Below, piece after piece: positions 35,756-44,303 of a DNA stretch of 64,000 nucleotides. The notes under the pieces were generated by a model, which ran no database searches, had not been told where the DNA came from, and worked only from the letters and a program-made list of their open reading frames with translations. This stretch comes from Methylobacterium sp. AMS5 (lineage in GTDB: Bacteria > Pseudomonadota > Alphaproteobacteria > Rhizobiales > Beijerinckiaceae). The stretch covers positions 62,001 to 126,000 of the forward strand of contig NZ_CP006992.1 of assembly GCF_001542815.1 (NCBI RefSeq), in the 5' to 3' direction. The translations under genes were made by a program, and so were the position numbers. Numbering within the stretch: the first letter of the stretch is position 1; each line of letters begins with the position of its first letter.

Positions 35756-37153
35756 ATGAGCGCGACCGGTCTCCCTCCCGATCTTCTCATCCGCCTCGAC
35801 GGCCTGCTGGGACCGGGCGGCCTGCTGACGGACGAGGCCGAATGCGCGCCCTTCGCCATCGACTGGCGCCGCCTGTTCCCGGGCCGGCCCGCCGCCGTCG
35901 CGCGGCCGTCGAGCACGGGGCAGGTTGCTTCGATCGTCGGTCTGTGCCGCGAGGCCGGCCTCGCCCTGGTGCCCCAGGGCGGCCATACCGGACTCGCGGG
36001 CGGGGCCACGCCCGACGCCTCGGGGCGCCAACTCGTGCTCTCGCTGGCGCGGATGAACGCCGTTCGCGCGGTCGATCCAGTCGGCCTCACGATGGAGGTC
36101 GAGGCGGGCTGCGTCGTCCAGGCGGCGCAAGCCGCGGCCGAGGCCGCCGGGCGGCTGTTCCCGGTGAGCTATGCCGCGGAGGGCTCGGCGATGGTCGGCG
36201 GCATGATCGCCACCAATTCCGGCGGCATCAACGTGCTGCGCTACGGCATGACCCGCAGCCTCGTCCTCGGTCTCGAAGTCGTGCTCGCCGACGGCAGCGT
36301 CGTCGATGGTCTGCGCTCCTTGCGCAAGGACAATGCGGGCTACGACTGGAAGCAGCTGTTCATCGGCAGCGAGGGGACGCTCGGCATCGTCACCGCGGCG
36401 GTGCTACGCCTCGTGCCGCGGCCGCGCCACACCGAGACCGCCCTGCTGGCGGTGCCCCACCCGGAAGCGGCGCTCCGGGTGCTGGCCGCCGCGCAGGACG
36501 GGCTCGGCGACACGATCCAGGCCTTCGAGCTGATCTCGCGCTGCTCGTTCGATCTACTGGAGCGCTATGCCGGGATGGCGAGCCCGCTGCCGCCCTCCCC
36601 CTGGTGCATCCTGCTAGAGGCGGGATCGAGCCTCTCGGGCCTGCGGGACGCGGTCGAAGGCACGCTGGGCGAAGTTCTGGAGCGGGGCGACGCCGTGGAC
36701 GGCGTGCTCGCCGAGTCGAAGGCGCAGGCCACCGGCCTCTGGTCCTTGCGCGAGCGCATCACCGAGTGCGAGGCGCACCAAGGTCAGTCGGTCAAGCACG
36801 ACGTCTCGGTGCCGATCCCGGCGATCCCTGCCTTCCTAGAGGCCGCCGACCGGGCCCTGGCCGAGGGCGCGCCCGGCACCGTCCCGAACGTGTTCGGCCA
36901 CATGGGCGACGGCAACCTGCACTACAATGTGCTGGTCGGGCCAGAGCACGACGGCGCCGCGATCAACCGCCTCGTGCACGACGTGGTCGATCGGTTCGCG
37001 GGCAGCATCTCCGCCGAGCACGGTATCGGCCAATACCGCGTCGACGAGCTGGCGCGCCGCCGTCGCCCGGAGGAGATGGCTTTGGCGCATCGTCTGAAGC
37101 GGGCGCTCGACCCGGACGCCCTGCTCAACCCGGGAAAGGTTCTAAGGGTCTGA
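35756..37153 (+). CDS. FAD-linked oxidase of the D-2-hydroxyglutarate/D-lactate dehydrogenase type
   Basis: 465 residues. The N-terminal PCMH-type FAD domain has LVPQGGHTGLAGGATPD, GGMIATNSGGINVLRYGMTR and GSEGTLGIVTAAVLRLVP. The C-terminal FAD-oxidase domain has the metal/substrate His and Glu residues in NVFGHMGDGNLHYNVLVG and SAEHGIGQYRVDEL. The layout fits D-2-hydroxyglutarate dehydrogenase. It is co-directional with serA and 15 bp downstream. SerA enzymes can reduce 2-oxoglutarate to D-2-hydroxyglutarate, and in pseudomonads this dehydrogenase recycles it and drives SerA forward, so a functional pair is likely here. Confidence 0.85.
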   Translation: MSATGLPPDLLIRLDGLLGPGGLLTDEAECAPFAIDWRRLFPGRPAAVARPSSTGQVASIVGLCREAGLALVPQGGHTGLAGGATPDASGRQLVLSLARMNAVRAVDPVGLTMEVEAGCVVQAAQAAAEAAGRLFPVSYAAEGSAMVGGMIATNSGGINVLRYGMTRSLVLGLEVVLADGSVVDGLRSLRKDNAGYDWKQLFIGSEGTLGIVTAAVLRLVPRPRHTETALLAVPHPEAALRVLAAAQDGLGDTIQAFELISRCSFDLLERYAGMASPLPPSPWCILLEAGSSLSGLRDAVEGTLGEVLERGDAVDGVLAESKAQATGLWSLRERITECEAHQGQSVKHDVSVPIPAIPAFLEAADRALAEGAPGTVPNVFGHMGDGNLHYNVLVGPEHDGAAINRLVHDVVDRFAGSISAEHGIGQYRVDELARRRRPEEMALAHRLKRALDPDALLNPGKVLRV

Positions 37154-37215
37154 TCCTGCGGATGCTCGAGAGGTTGTCCTCCGCTCGGTAAAGGCGGCGG
37201 ATGGGTGTGGTATGA

Positions 37216-37720
37216 CTGAATATCGGCGCGGTTCGACTGGCCGACGAGGTGCGAGAGCATGTGCACCTCGCCAAAGATATCCTGTACCAGGGCCCAATCC
37301 GTGACCGGATGGGTCATCGCGGCCCAGTCGGCGCCGGGGATCTCGCCGAGCTCCAGCGACTCGCGCCAGAGGGTGCGCACGTCTTCGACGGTGCGGGCCT
37401 TGTCGAAGCGGCGGATCTCCCGCTCGTGGCGTCGGTCGAGCAACTTCTGCAGCAGCTTCCCGTCCTTGCGCCGTGCAGCCGGTGCTCCCTCATCGTGCGC
37501 GCCGCCGCGACACCGAGCTTGGCGAGCGGCCGTCGGCCGTGCTCAAGCAGGTGCCGACGATGGAGTAGTGCAGCGTCATGTCCAGTTCCCAGATCCGGTC
37601 CCTCGGCCGCTCCGCCGCCAGAACGGCCTCAGGCGAAAGAGGAGCAAGGCGTCCGATGCTCGATTTCAGGGCGAGCAGGGCGGGTCTGTCCGGTTGAGAG
37701 CCGTGCGCCACGAGCGACAC
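37216..37720 (-). pseudogene. DUF2325-type protein, frameshifted N-terminal remnant
   Basis: Pieces in different frames reconstruct the N-terminal part. The first (37720 to about 37530) has RPALLALKSSIGRLAPLSPE, RDRIWELD and LHYSIVGTCLST. The last (37443-37216) has MLDRRHEREIRRFDKARTVE, PGADWAAMTHPVTDWALV and VHMLSHLVGQSNRADI. The region between is out of frame. The C-terminal Rossmann-like DUF2325 domain is absent. In family members of this type the WELDxxLHCSI(V/I)GTCLS and EVHMLSHLVG(A/Q)SNRADI blocks are characteristic. Two frame changes plus 3' loss make it non-functional. Confidence 0.65.
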
Positions 37721-37803
37721 CGTGCAATTGCTGTATCCCTTCAGATATAGCGAGAGTGAAGCAAATCGGGTGCCTTGACCAGAGCCATTCCGAGCCGGAG
37801 ATC

Positions 37804-38151
37804 CTATGCGGCCGGATCGACCGGTTGTGTCAGGCGGGCAAGGAACGGTGCGGCCGCCTTCTCGGCGGCGCGCTCGATCGCCCGGTAATGCGCGACGACG
37901 TCGGTGCCGAAAGCCGAGAGCCGGGCCCCACCGCCCGCCTTGCCTCCGATATGCGCCTCGATCACCGGGCGCCCGAAGCTCTTGTTCATGTCCTCGACGA
38001 GGAGCCAGGCGCGGCGGTAGGACATGCCCAGCGCCCGACCGGCCGCGGAGATCGAACCGTGCTCGGCGATCGCTTCAAGAAGTTGGACCTTGCCCGGCCC
38101 GATCCGCCAATCCGGTCCGAGATCGATGCGGATGCTCAAACGGGCCATCAT
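37804..38151 (-). CDS. ModE-family molybdate-responsive regulator (HTH domain only)
   Basis: 115 residues: a winged helix of the LysR/ModE type with LLEAIAEHGSISAAGRALGM and SYRRAWLLVEDMNKSFGRPV, followed by EAHIGGKAGGGARLSAFGTD. The C-terminal molybdate-binding (TOBE) domains of full ModE are absent, as in the short stand-alone ModE-like regulators. It lies downstream of the moeA remnant on the same strand, and modA lies about 1.6 kb away. Control of molybdenum uptake or cofactor genes is the likely role. Confidence 0.88.
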   Translation of the reverse strand: MMARLSIRIDLGPDWRIGPGKVQLLEAIAEHGSISAAGRALGMSYRRAWLLVEDMNKSFGRPVIEAHIGGKAGGGARLSAFGTDVVAHYRAIERAAEKAAAPFLARLTQPVDPAA

Positions 38152-38245
38152 TCTCCTCGCGCAGTTCGAATCATTTTAAGCCCAAGCCGGAGGGAAGACG
38201 AGGCCGGCGTCATCGCTGCCGACATGGGCCGATGCGCCCTGCCCC

Positions 38246-38567
38246 TCAAAAGACAGGGCTGAGATCGAAGCGGATGACCGTGATCGGATCGCCCGCCCTG
38301 ACCACGCCCGCGCAAGCCAGGAGGGTGTCGGCCTCGGCCCAGCGCGGGCGTAGCCGTCCATCGCCGCCACCGCGAAGGGCGGCACATCAAGGCGCGCCGC
38401 GAGAGCCTCGGCGCAGATGCGGCCGGCGGCGTCATCGAGCGGGACGCGCTCACGACCACCGGGCGCAGGCTCCGCTCCATTTGCGAGAGGGCCTCGGCGA
38501 TCTCCGGCATGTCGATAGTGGCATTCGCGGTGGCGGTCGGCGTCTGCACGTGTGCTCCTTGGCGCAT
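38246..38567 (-). pseudogene. moeA: moeA (molybdopterin molybdenumtransferase) with middle deleted
   Basis: The N-terminal piece from ATG 38567 reads TIDMPEIAEALSQMERSLRP. After a one-base frame change near 38465 it continues ERVPLDDAAGRICAEALAAR and PPFAVAAMDGYA, the MoeA substrate-binding start. It then joins at about 38355 to EADTLLACAGVVRAGDPITV and IRFDL, which looks like the C-terminal domain end, with TGA at 38246-38248. A complete MoeA has around 400 residues; only about 105 codons remain. Both ends are kept and the catalytic middle is lost. The neighbouring modE is intact. Confidence 0.68.
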
Positions 38568-38688
38568 CCCATCTATCGGGATGAGACGATCGGCCCTGGT
38601 CGAAGCTATGCCTGAGCGTATATAGCGCCACCGGGGGCCGGTTGCCGGCCCGGCTGGTCCGGGCGCTATCATCGCGAAAGACACGCGC

Positions 38689-39743
38689 ATGTTCACCTGC
38701 ACGGGCTATGCGGCCACCAGCGCCGAGACAAAGCTGGCCCCCTTTGCCTTCGAGCGCCGTGATCCCGGCGCGAACGATATCGAAATCGAGATCGTCTATT
38801 GCGGCGTCTGCCATTCCGATCTGCATCAGGTCCGCAACGAGTGGCAGAATACGTTCTATCCATGCGTGCCGGGCCACGAGATCGTCGGCCGCGTCACCCG
38901 CATCGGGGCGGAGGTCGGGGACTTCAACCCGGGCGAGCTTGCCGCGGTAGGCTGCATGGTCGATTCCTGCCGCACCTGCACCGCTTGCCGCGAGGGGCTC
39001 GAGCAGTATTGCGAGCCGGGATTCACCGCGACCTATAACGGTCCGGAGCAGAGCACCGGCGCCAACACCTTCGGCGGCTATTCGAGCCACATCGTCGTCG
39101 ACCGGCATTTCGTACGACATGTACCGGAAGGGCTCGATCTGGCAGGCGTTGCACCGCTCCTGTGCGCGGGCGTCACGACGTGGTCGCCCCTGCGCCGCTG
39201 GGGGCCGGGCCCGGCAAGAAGGTCGGCATCGTTGGGCTGGGCGGCCTCGGCCATATGGGCGTGAAGCTCGCCCACGCGCTGGGCTCGTACGTCGTGCTGT
39301 TCACGACCTCTCGGGGCAAGGAGGCCGATGCCCGCCGGCTCGGAGCCGACGCCGTGGTGATCTCGAAGGATGCCGCGCAGATGGGCCGGCATGCCGAGAG
39401 CTTCGACCTGATCGTCGATACGGTGGCGGCCCGGCACGACGTCAACGCCTATCTCGGCCTGCTCAAGCGCGACTGCACGCTGGTGCAGGTCGGTGCGCCG
39501 GAAAAGCCGCTCCACGTGGACGTCTTCAGCGTGATCTGGCGGCGCCGCAATTTCGCCGGCTCGCTGATCGGCGGCATCGCCGAGACGCAGGAGATGCTCG
39601 ACTTCTGCGGCAGACACGGCATCACCGCCGACATCGAGATGATCCCGATCTAAGAGATCGAGACCGCTGACAGCCGCATGCTGAAGAGCGACGTGAAGTA
39701 CCGCTTCGTCATCGACATGGCGAGCCTGCCCAAGGCCGCCTGA
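38689..39743 (+). pseudogene. Zinc-dependent alcohol dehydrogenase (YahK/cinnamyl-ADH type), frameshifted
   Basis: The 5' part (38689 to about 39205) has the catalytic zinc region VYCGVCHSDLHQVRNEW and CVPGHEIVGRVTRIG, and the structural zinc cysteines in DSCRTCTACREGLEQYC. At a GGGGGCCGGGCCC tract (39208-39220) the frame shifts, then GPGKKVGIVGLGGLGHMGVK (NADP-binding loop) continues to EMIPI with a TAA at 39651-39653. Homology resumes in frame after the stop as DSRMLKSDVKYRFVIDMASL, ending at 39743. Two lesions argue for a real pseudogene, but the first lies in a homopolymer-rich tract and could be a sequencing error. Confidence 0.85.
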
Positions 39744-39778
39744 GCCCCTCCCCTCGTTCGAAACAGGATCGCTCCCGT

Positions 39779-40576
39779 ATGGCCATGCTTACCCGCACCC
39801 GTTTCCTAGCCGGTCTCGTCGCCATCACTCTGGTGGGGACGCTGCCCGCACCGGCTGCGGAGGCGCCGACCGTGTTCGCCGCCGCGAGCCTGAAGAACGC
39901 CCTCGACGACATCGCCAAAAGCTACACCAAAGAGGGGAAGCCAGCCCCGAAAGTCTCCTACGCGGCCTCGAACACGCTGGCCAAGCAAATCGAGCAGGGC
40001 GCGCCTGCCGACCTGTTCTTCTCGGCCGACCTCGATTGGATGGACTATCTCGCCAAGAAGGATCTCATCCGGCCCGACACGCAGATGAGTCTTCTGGCCA
40101 ACAGCATCGTGCTGATTGCTCCGAAGGATTCGAAGGCCGAGGTGAAGATGGGCCCCGGCCTCGATCTCACGCCGGCGCTCGGCTCCGGCAAGCTCGCCAT
40201 GGGCAATGTCGATGCGGTGCCGGCCGGCAAGTACGGCAAGGCGGCACTGGAGACGCTCGGTGGCTGGGCGGGGGTGAAGGACAGGATCGCGCAGGCCGAG
40301 AGCGTGCGGGCGGCCCTGCTTCTCGTCTCGCGCGGCGAGGCGCCGCTCGGCATCGTCTACGCCACCGACGCGGCGGCGGACGCGAACGTGAAGATCGTCG
40401 CCACCTTCCCCGCCGACAGCCACCCGGCGATCGTTTACCCGGTCGCGATCACCAAGGAATCGCGCAATCCGGACACATCCGCCCTCCTGAGCTATCTGCG
40501 CGGGCCCGCCGCCGAGGCCGCCTTCGAGAAGCAGGGCTTCACGGTGCTGAACCGCTCGGCCACTGCCGCGCAGTAA
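39779..40576 (+). CDS. modA: Molybdate ABC transporter substrate-binding protein
   Basis: 265 residues with a Sec signal peptide (MAMLTRTRFLAGLVAITLVG then an AxA-like site before APTVFAAASLKNALDDIA). ModA features: AASLKNALDDIAKSYTKEGK at the ligand site, SYAASNTLAKQIEQGAPADL, ADLDWMDYL, and GMGNVDAVPAGKYGKAALE-type residues for oxyanion binding. The usual partners modB and modC are not downstream: a recombinase fragment starts within 50 bp, so the operon has been cut or the permease genes lie elsewhere. An alternative start is ATG 39785. Confidence 0.9.
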   Translation: MAMLTRTRFLAGLVAITLVGTLPAPAAEAPTVFAAASLKNALDDIAKSYTKEGKPAPKVSYAASNTLAKQIEQGAPADLFFSADLDWMDYLAKKDLIRPDTQMSLLANSIVLIAPKDSKAEVKMGPGLDLTPALGSGKLAMGNVDAVPAGKYGKAALETLGGWAGVKDRIAQAESVRAALLLVSRGEAPLGIVYATDAAADANVKIVATFPADSHPAIVYPVAITKESRNPDTSALLSYLRGPAAEAAFEKQGFTVLNRSATAAQ

Positions 40577-40624
40577 CGGGCGGGTATACGAGCTTGATCA
40601 GAAGGAGGCCTCTCTATCCATCTT

Positions 40625-40840
40625 CGATCCACAGCTGACCACGGGCGGCGACGTCGGCCGGGTCGTCGTCACCGTGCTGAGCATGGTGACGGAGATGGAG
40701 CGCAACTTAATCCTGGAGCGCAAGCGGGCCAGCCTTGAGACCGTCCAGGCGGCCGGCGTCTACGCGGGCACCGTCGCCCTACTTGCCCGGATCCTTCGCA
40801 CGCGAGGCCGGGAGTGCCGTGAGTTTTTTGACCGCACCCC
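40625..40840 (+). pseudogene. Serine recombinase/resolvase fragment
   Basis: One frame reads PQLTTGGDVGRVVVTVLSMV and TEMERNLILERKRASLETVQ, the end of the resolvase catalytic domain and the start of its long E-helix (the TxxGR...ALAEFERxLIxERTxAG pattern). The N-terminal catalytic Ser domain and the DNA-binding tail are missing. Beyond 40790 the resemblance fades and AT-rich sequence begins. Confidence 0.6.
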
Positions 40841-40909
40841 AGTGAAGTCGAAAATGAATTATTGTATTTTTGCTTGATAAACAATTTTCTTATCAAAAAA
40901 TATAGTATT

Positions 40910-41254
40910 ATGACTAATAAAAATTGGTCTATAATTTATAGTAAGTCAGTTTTTATTAAATTTATCTCAAATACCAGAACCTATTCCGGGATATCTGAAT
41001 TCCACAAGGCCGAATTACCTCAAGCGCTGGGCTTACTTCAAGCAATCTCCATGCATATCGTGAATACCAAGGCCTTCCGCGCCGCAGCGGAGGCAATCGC
41101 GAATCGATGCCCGTGCCCGGTAGAAGGGCGCGTGAGTGACGATCAAGTCAAAGTCGCACTCGGGGAACTGATCGACATCTGGCCCTGGAGCGTCTTCGCG
41201 GGCGCCAGCGAGGGCGAAGAGGTGGAGCTACCGCATTCGGTCGAGGCCGCCTAA
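40910..41254 (+). CDS. Possible hypothetical protein in AT-rich/GC-rich junction
   Basis: About 114 residues from ATG 40910 (MTNKNWSIIYSKSVF), not recognised. The first 40 codons are AT-rich and the rest GC-rich (FHKAELPQALGLLQAISMHI, DDQVKVALGELIDIWPW), so the frame may be a fusion of unrelated DNA. No ribosome-binding site is evident. Treat as doubtful. The 130 bp after it hold nothing identifiable. Confidence 0.25.
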   Translation: MTNKNWSIIYSKSVFIKFISNTRTYSGISEFHKAELPQALGLLQAISMHIVNTKAFRAAAEAIANRCPCPVEGRVSDDQVKVALGELIDIWPWSVFAGASEGEEVELPHSVEAA

Positions 41255-41385
41255 ATCTTCCTCAATTCTCCGCGCGCAAATCCCACGAAGCTTCGCCAGC
41301 GTCTTTCAGGCCGATTCGGACGGACGCCCACCAGATTGGTGCTGACCTCCTTCCCTCCAATCAATCGCGCTCAAGGCCGTATCTG

Positions 41386-41616
41386 ATGTCCCAAGTGGAC
41401 GAGACCGTGCGTCACCGGCGCAACCGAATCCTGATGACCGTCCTGCGTGTCGAGCACGAAGCTCCAGACAAACCGATCCTCATCTGCGTGTGGGTGGTGG
41501 GAGAAGCGAGGCTCGAAGGCCGATTCCGGAGCGACGACATCGAGAGCGTCGATCCGAGGTATCTGGCCGAGCTTGATGACCTTGCCGACACGCTCGCGGA
41601 GCTGGATCGCGTCTGA
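41386..41616 (+). CDS. Small hypothetical protein
   Basis: 76 residues, MSQVDETVRHRRNRILMTVL onwards, ending in an acidic helical tail (YLAELDDLADTLAELDRV). No family recognised; no signal or membrane segment. It is followed 22 bp later by a strong terminator shared with the convergent gene. Confidence 0.5.
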   Translation: MSQVDETVRHRRNRILMTVLRVEHEAPDKPILICVWVVGEARLEGRFRSDDIESVDPRYLAELDDLADTLAELDRV

Positions 41617-41637
41617 CGCGCGTCGCCAAACCGGAAA

Positions 41638-41676
41638 GGAGAAGGGCTCCGGCGCATCCCGCCGGAGCCCTTCTCC
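41638..41676. terminator. Bidirectional hairpin terminator
   Basis: Perfect 16-bp stem GGAGAAGGGCTCCGGC / GCCGGAGCCCTTCTCC with a 7-base loop, located between two convergent small genes. No T-run of note, but the stem is very stable. Confidence 0.7.
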
Positions 41677-41682
41677 GTTAGA

Positions 41683-41892
41683 TCAGCTTCCTGAGCGCCG
41701 AACAAACACCGACTTCCCATCCGCCTGTCCGGTTTCCGAGATCAACACGTCAAGCGACCGACGAACGATCTCGATAGGCTCGACGCCCCTCTCGCTCGCT
41801 TCTTTCTCGACTGCCGCGCGCTGTTCCGAATCCAGATTTTCGTACACGGCCTTCGCGATGCCCGGCGAGGCGTCCTTGTGGTGTTCGGTCAT
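41683..41892 (-). CDS. Small hypothetical protein, possibly ribbon-helix-helix-like
   Basis: 69 residues, charged and helical: AKAVYENLDSEQRAAVEKEA and ERGVEPIEIVRRSLDVLISE. The size and a helix pair with RGVEPIEIVRRSL recall small antitoxin-like regulators, but no family can be named. AGGGA lies 9-10 nt before the ATG at 41892. It shares a terminator with the convergent 76-residue gene. Confidence 0.55.
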   Translation of the reverse strand: MTEHHKDASPGIAKAVYENLDSEQRAAVEKEASERGVEPIEIVRRSLDVLISETGQADGKSVFVRRSGS

Positions 41893-42170
41893 GAGCGCAT
41901 TTCCCTATGCCGTGAGACGGGGGCATGCAGGACTACGAGACCGCCATCCGCTACACCACCCGTACCACAACGCTGCTACAACACGTTGTGCAATCGAGTG
42001 GTTAAGTCGATGATTTATAAGAGAAAATTCAAGTTGCGGAGAGGGGGTCCGCCCTCCCCTAATCCGTAGCCGTCCGAGCCCGTTTACGAAACGCCCTTAC
42101 GCCGCCATTGCTTACCGACCGATTTGCGCGGTTCGGTCCGAGCCGATCCGCCCAGATCCGGCGCTCGTTG

Positions 42171-43256
42171 GTGGGGGCGATCAATCGGCTTTCGGCACGG
42201 ACCGTCCAAACCTTGACGGAGCCGGGCCGGCATGCTGACGGCGATGGTCTCTATCTCGTCGTGGACGAGGGCGGCGGCAAGCGTTGGGTCTATCTTTTTC
42301 GGCTCGCCGGGAAGCGCCGGGAGATGGGGCTCGGGCCGCTGCGTACGGTCTCGCTGGCGCAGGCGCGCGACCTGGCCGGCAAGGCGCGAGCCCTGGCCGC
42401 GCAGGGGCTCGACCCGGTCGCGGCGCGCCAGGCTGACCTCCCCTCGCCCGAGCCGGCTCCGCGGACAGCCCCGACCTTCGCCGCGATCGCCGACGCCTTC
42501 ATGGATGACCGTGCCGGCAAGCGGCGCAACGCGAAGCATCGGCAGCAGTGGCGCAATACCCAGACGACCTACGCCGCGAACCTCTGGACGATGCCGGTCT
42601 CCAATATCGGCACGCCGGATGTGCTGGCGGTCCTGCGTCCGATCTGGCGGGAGAAGCCCGAGACCGCGAGCCGGGTGCGCGGACGGATCGAACGCATCCT
42701 CGATGCGGCGAAGGTCGAAGGGCACCGCGAGGGCGAGAACCCGGCGCGCTGGCGCGGCCACCTCGAGCACACGCTGCCGAAAGCTGCGAAGCTCTCGCGA
42801 GGGCATCACGCCGCCCTGCCCTATCGCGACGTGCCAGCCTTCGTTGAGTCCCTGCGCTCGCGTGTGGCCGACTCAGCCCGCGCCCTGGAACTGATCATTC
42901 TGACCGCAGCGCGATCCGGCGAGGTCCACGGCATGCGTGCCAGCGAAGTGGATCTGGTGGCGGCTGTGTGGACCGTGCCGGCCGAGCGGATGAAGGGCGG
43001 GCGGCCCCACCGAGTGCCGCTATCCCGTCCGGCCCTGGCCATCCTGGCGCCTCGCATCGCCGCCGTCGGCCCGGACGATCTGCTATTCACGAATACCCGT
43101 GGCGGCGCGCTCTCCGACATGGTGTTTGAAGCGCTGTTCCGCCGCGCGAAAGTAGCTGACGTCACCACCCACGGCTTCCGATCCAGCTTCCGCGATTGGG
43201 CCGGCGACGAAACTGACTGGCCTGCTGCCGGTTTGGTGGACACCGTCCTAAGCTAA
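42171..43256 (+). pseudogene. P4-type tyrosine integrase, C-terminus removed by IS3 relic
   Basis: From the proposed GTG 42171 (VGAINRLSARTVQTL; an upstream ATG at 42108 is less typical). The DUF4102 arm-binding domain is present (GDGLYLVVDEGGGKRWVYLF, RREMGLGPLRTVSLAQARDL), then a core-binding helix region. The catalytic domain has the first Arg in TAARSGEVHGMRASEVD and the HxxR box in VTTHGFRSSFRDWAG. After GDETDW the sequence runs into the IS3 end, so the second His and nucleophilic Tyr are lost and the last codons (about 43237-43256) belong to the IS. Such integrases mark genomic islands; no tRNA gene is seen beside it. The 280 bp upstream (41893-42170) include a short GC hairpin near 42043 but no gene. 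Confidence 0.85.
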
Positions 43257-43540
43257 TTGGGCTCGGTTTTCGAACTCGACAGGGCTGAGATAGCCCAGGG
43301 TCGAGTGCCGCCGCGCCGGATTGTAGAAGCGCTCGATGTAATCGAACACATCGGCACGGGCTTCATCCTGGCCACGAAGCTCGCGTGGGCCTTGCTCAGG
43401 ATGGCTTCGTCGTCCCGTGTGCGTTGGCTGGGCTGCCGGGTGTACCAAGCGTGGAAGCCGGAGCGCGAGACACCCAGCGCCGCGCACATCCACGCGACCG
43501 GCCAGATGGGACGGTGCTTTGCGATGAACGCGAACTTCAT
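43248..43540 (-). pseudogene. IS3-family OrfB, core deleted
   Basis: The N-terminal 50 residues (MKFAFIAKHRPIWPVAWMCA, VSRSGFHAWYTRQPSQR) are joined out of frame, near 43395, to the C-terminal tail DEARADVFDYIERFYNPARR and HSTLGYLSPVEFENRAQLA. The RNase H core with its first two Asp residues is gone, about 190 codons. Confidence 0.82.
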
Positions 43541-43827
43541 AGCGCGTCCCTCGCAAAGTATGCGGCGGCCTTTTTTAGGATGTCACGCTCCGCCTTCAGA
43601 CGAGCGACCTCCTTGCGCAGCCGGTCGATCTGGATCTGCTCGGGCTTCATCTGCCCCTGACCGGGGAAGGCGTGCTGCGGATCGGCCGCGGCCTGCTTCA
43701 CCCACCGGTGCAGCATCGTCTCGTGAACATCGAGATCGCGCGCTGCCTGCGCGACACTGACACCGCGCTCCCGAACCAGTCGAACCGCCTCGATCTTGAA
43801 CTCACGCCCGAACTTGCGTCGCTGCAT
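43537..43827 (-). CDS. IS3-family OrfA
   Basis: 96 residues: a helix-turn-helix (FKIEAVRLVRERGVSVAQAA, DLDVHETMLHRWVKQ) followed by a leucine-zipper-like coiled coil (IDRLRKEVARLKAERDILKK). This is the DNA-binding half of the OrfAB transposase. The stop overlaps the OrfB ATG (ATGA). Intact, but without a working OrfB it can only bind DNA. Confidence 0.88.
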   Translation of the reverse strand: MQRRKFGREFKIEAVRLVRERGVSVAQAARDLDVHETMLHRWVKQAAADPQHAFPGQGQMKPEQIQIDRLRKEVARLKAERDILKKAAAYFARDAL

Positions 43828-43870
43828 GGAGCACCTCCGGCTTCACCATCACACCTAAACCAGGTGTCCG

Positions 43871-44090
43871 TGAAACCAGCAGCAGGCCACCAGCAACTCA
43901 TGCCGCTCCCGCAGCCCATCTCGGCCGGCAGCATCTCCCAGGGCAGGCCGGAGCGCAACACGAACAGGATGCCAGTCAATGCTACCTGATTGTCGATCGG
44001 AGGCTGCCCACCCTTCGGCCGGGGCCGAGGCGCTGGTAGGAGCAGGGCAATCTCGATCCAGAGATCGTCGGGAAGCAGAGGTCGAGCCAT
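43871..44090 (-). pseudogene. IS5-family transposase, N-terminal fragment
   Basis: From ATG 44090: MARPLLPDDLWIEIALLLPA, then QPPIDNQVALTGILFVLRSG and LPWEMLPAEMGCGSGMSCW. This is the DUF4096 start typical of IS5/IS427-group transposases. It is cut at 43870 by the IS3 relic and the catalytic domain is not found on the other side. Confidence 0.78.
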
Positions 44091-44303
44091 CCCCACAAAC
44101 GCCGATCCGACTGCTTCGTGCCGTTCTGTTAGGCGCTCTAAAGGCCAACACCTGTTTGCGGTTGGGCGTCGGCTTCAGTTTTGCCCGTGCACCTTGCTCG
44201 GGTATCCGGGTCCGCACGCGTCGCTGTCGTCAGCTCGGTCACCCTGCAGGATCAAACACCCAGACTCACATAAATACTTATCTCAGCGAAACATCCGTAT
44301 GCA

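Larger units (their letters stand above)
43237..43870 (-). mobile_element. IS3-family element, internally deleted
   Basis: The left end begins TGGACACCGTCCTAAG and the right end (reverse complement) CGGACACCTGGTTTAGG, imperfect but in line with IS3-family ends. Between them lie a complete OrfA and an OrfB lacking its core. The element is only about 630 bp instead of about 1.2 kb. It interrupts an integrase on the left and an IS5 transposase fragment on the right. Confidence 0.75.

Noticed and set aside
33277..37191. 1,304-codon plus-strand frame spanning the SLAC1, serA and D2HGDH genes
   Set aside because: Out of frame with three well-supported genes and composed mostly of Arg/Pro/Ala; a GC-rich shadow.
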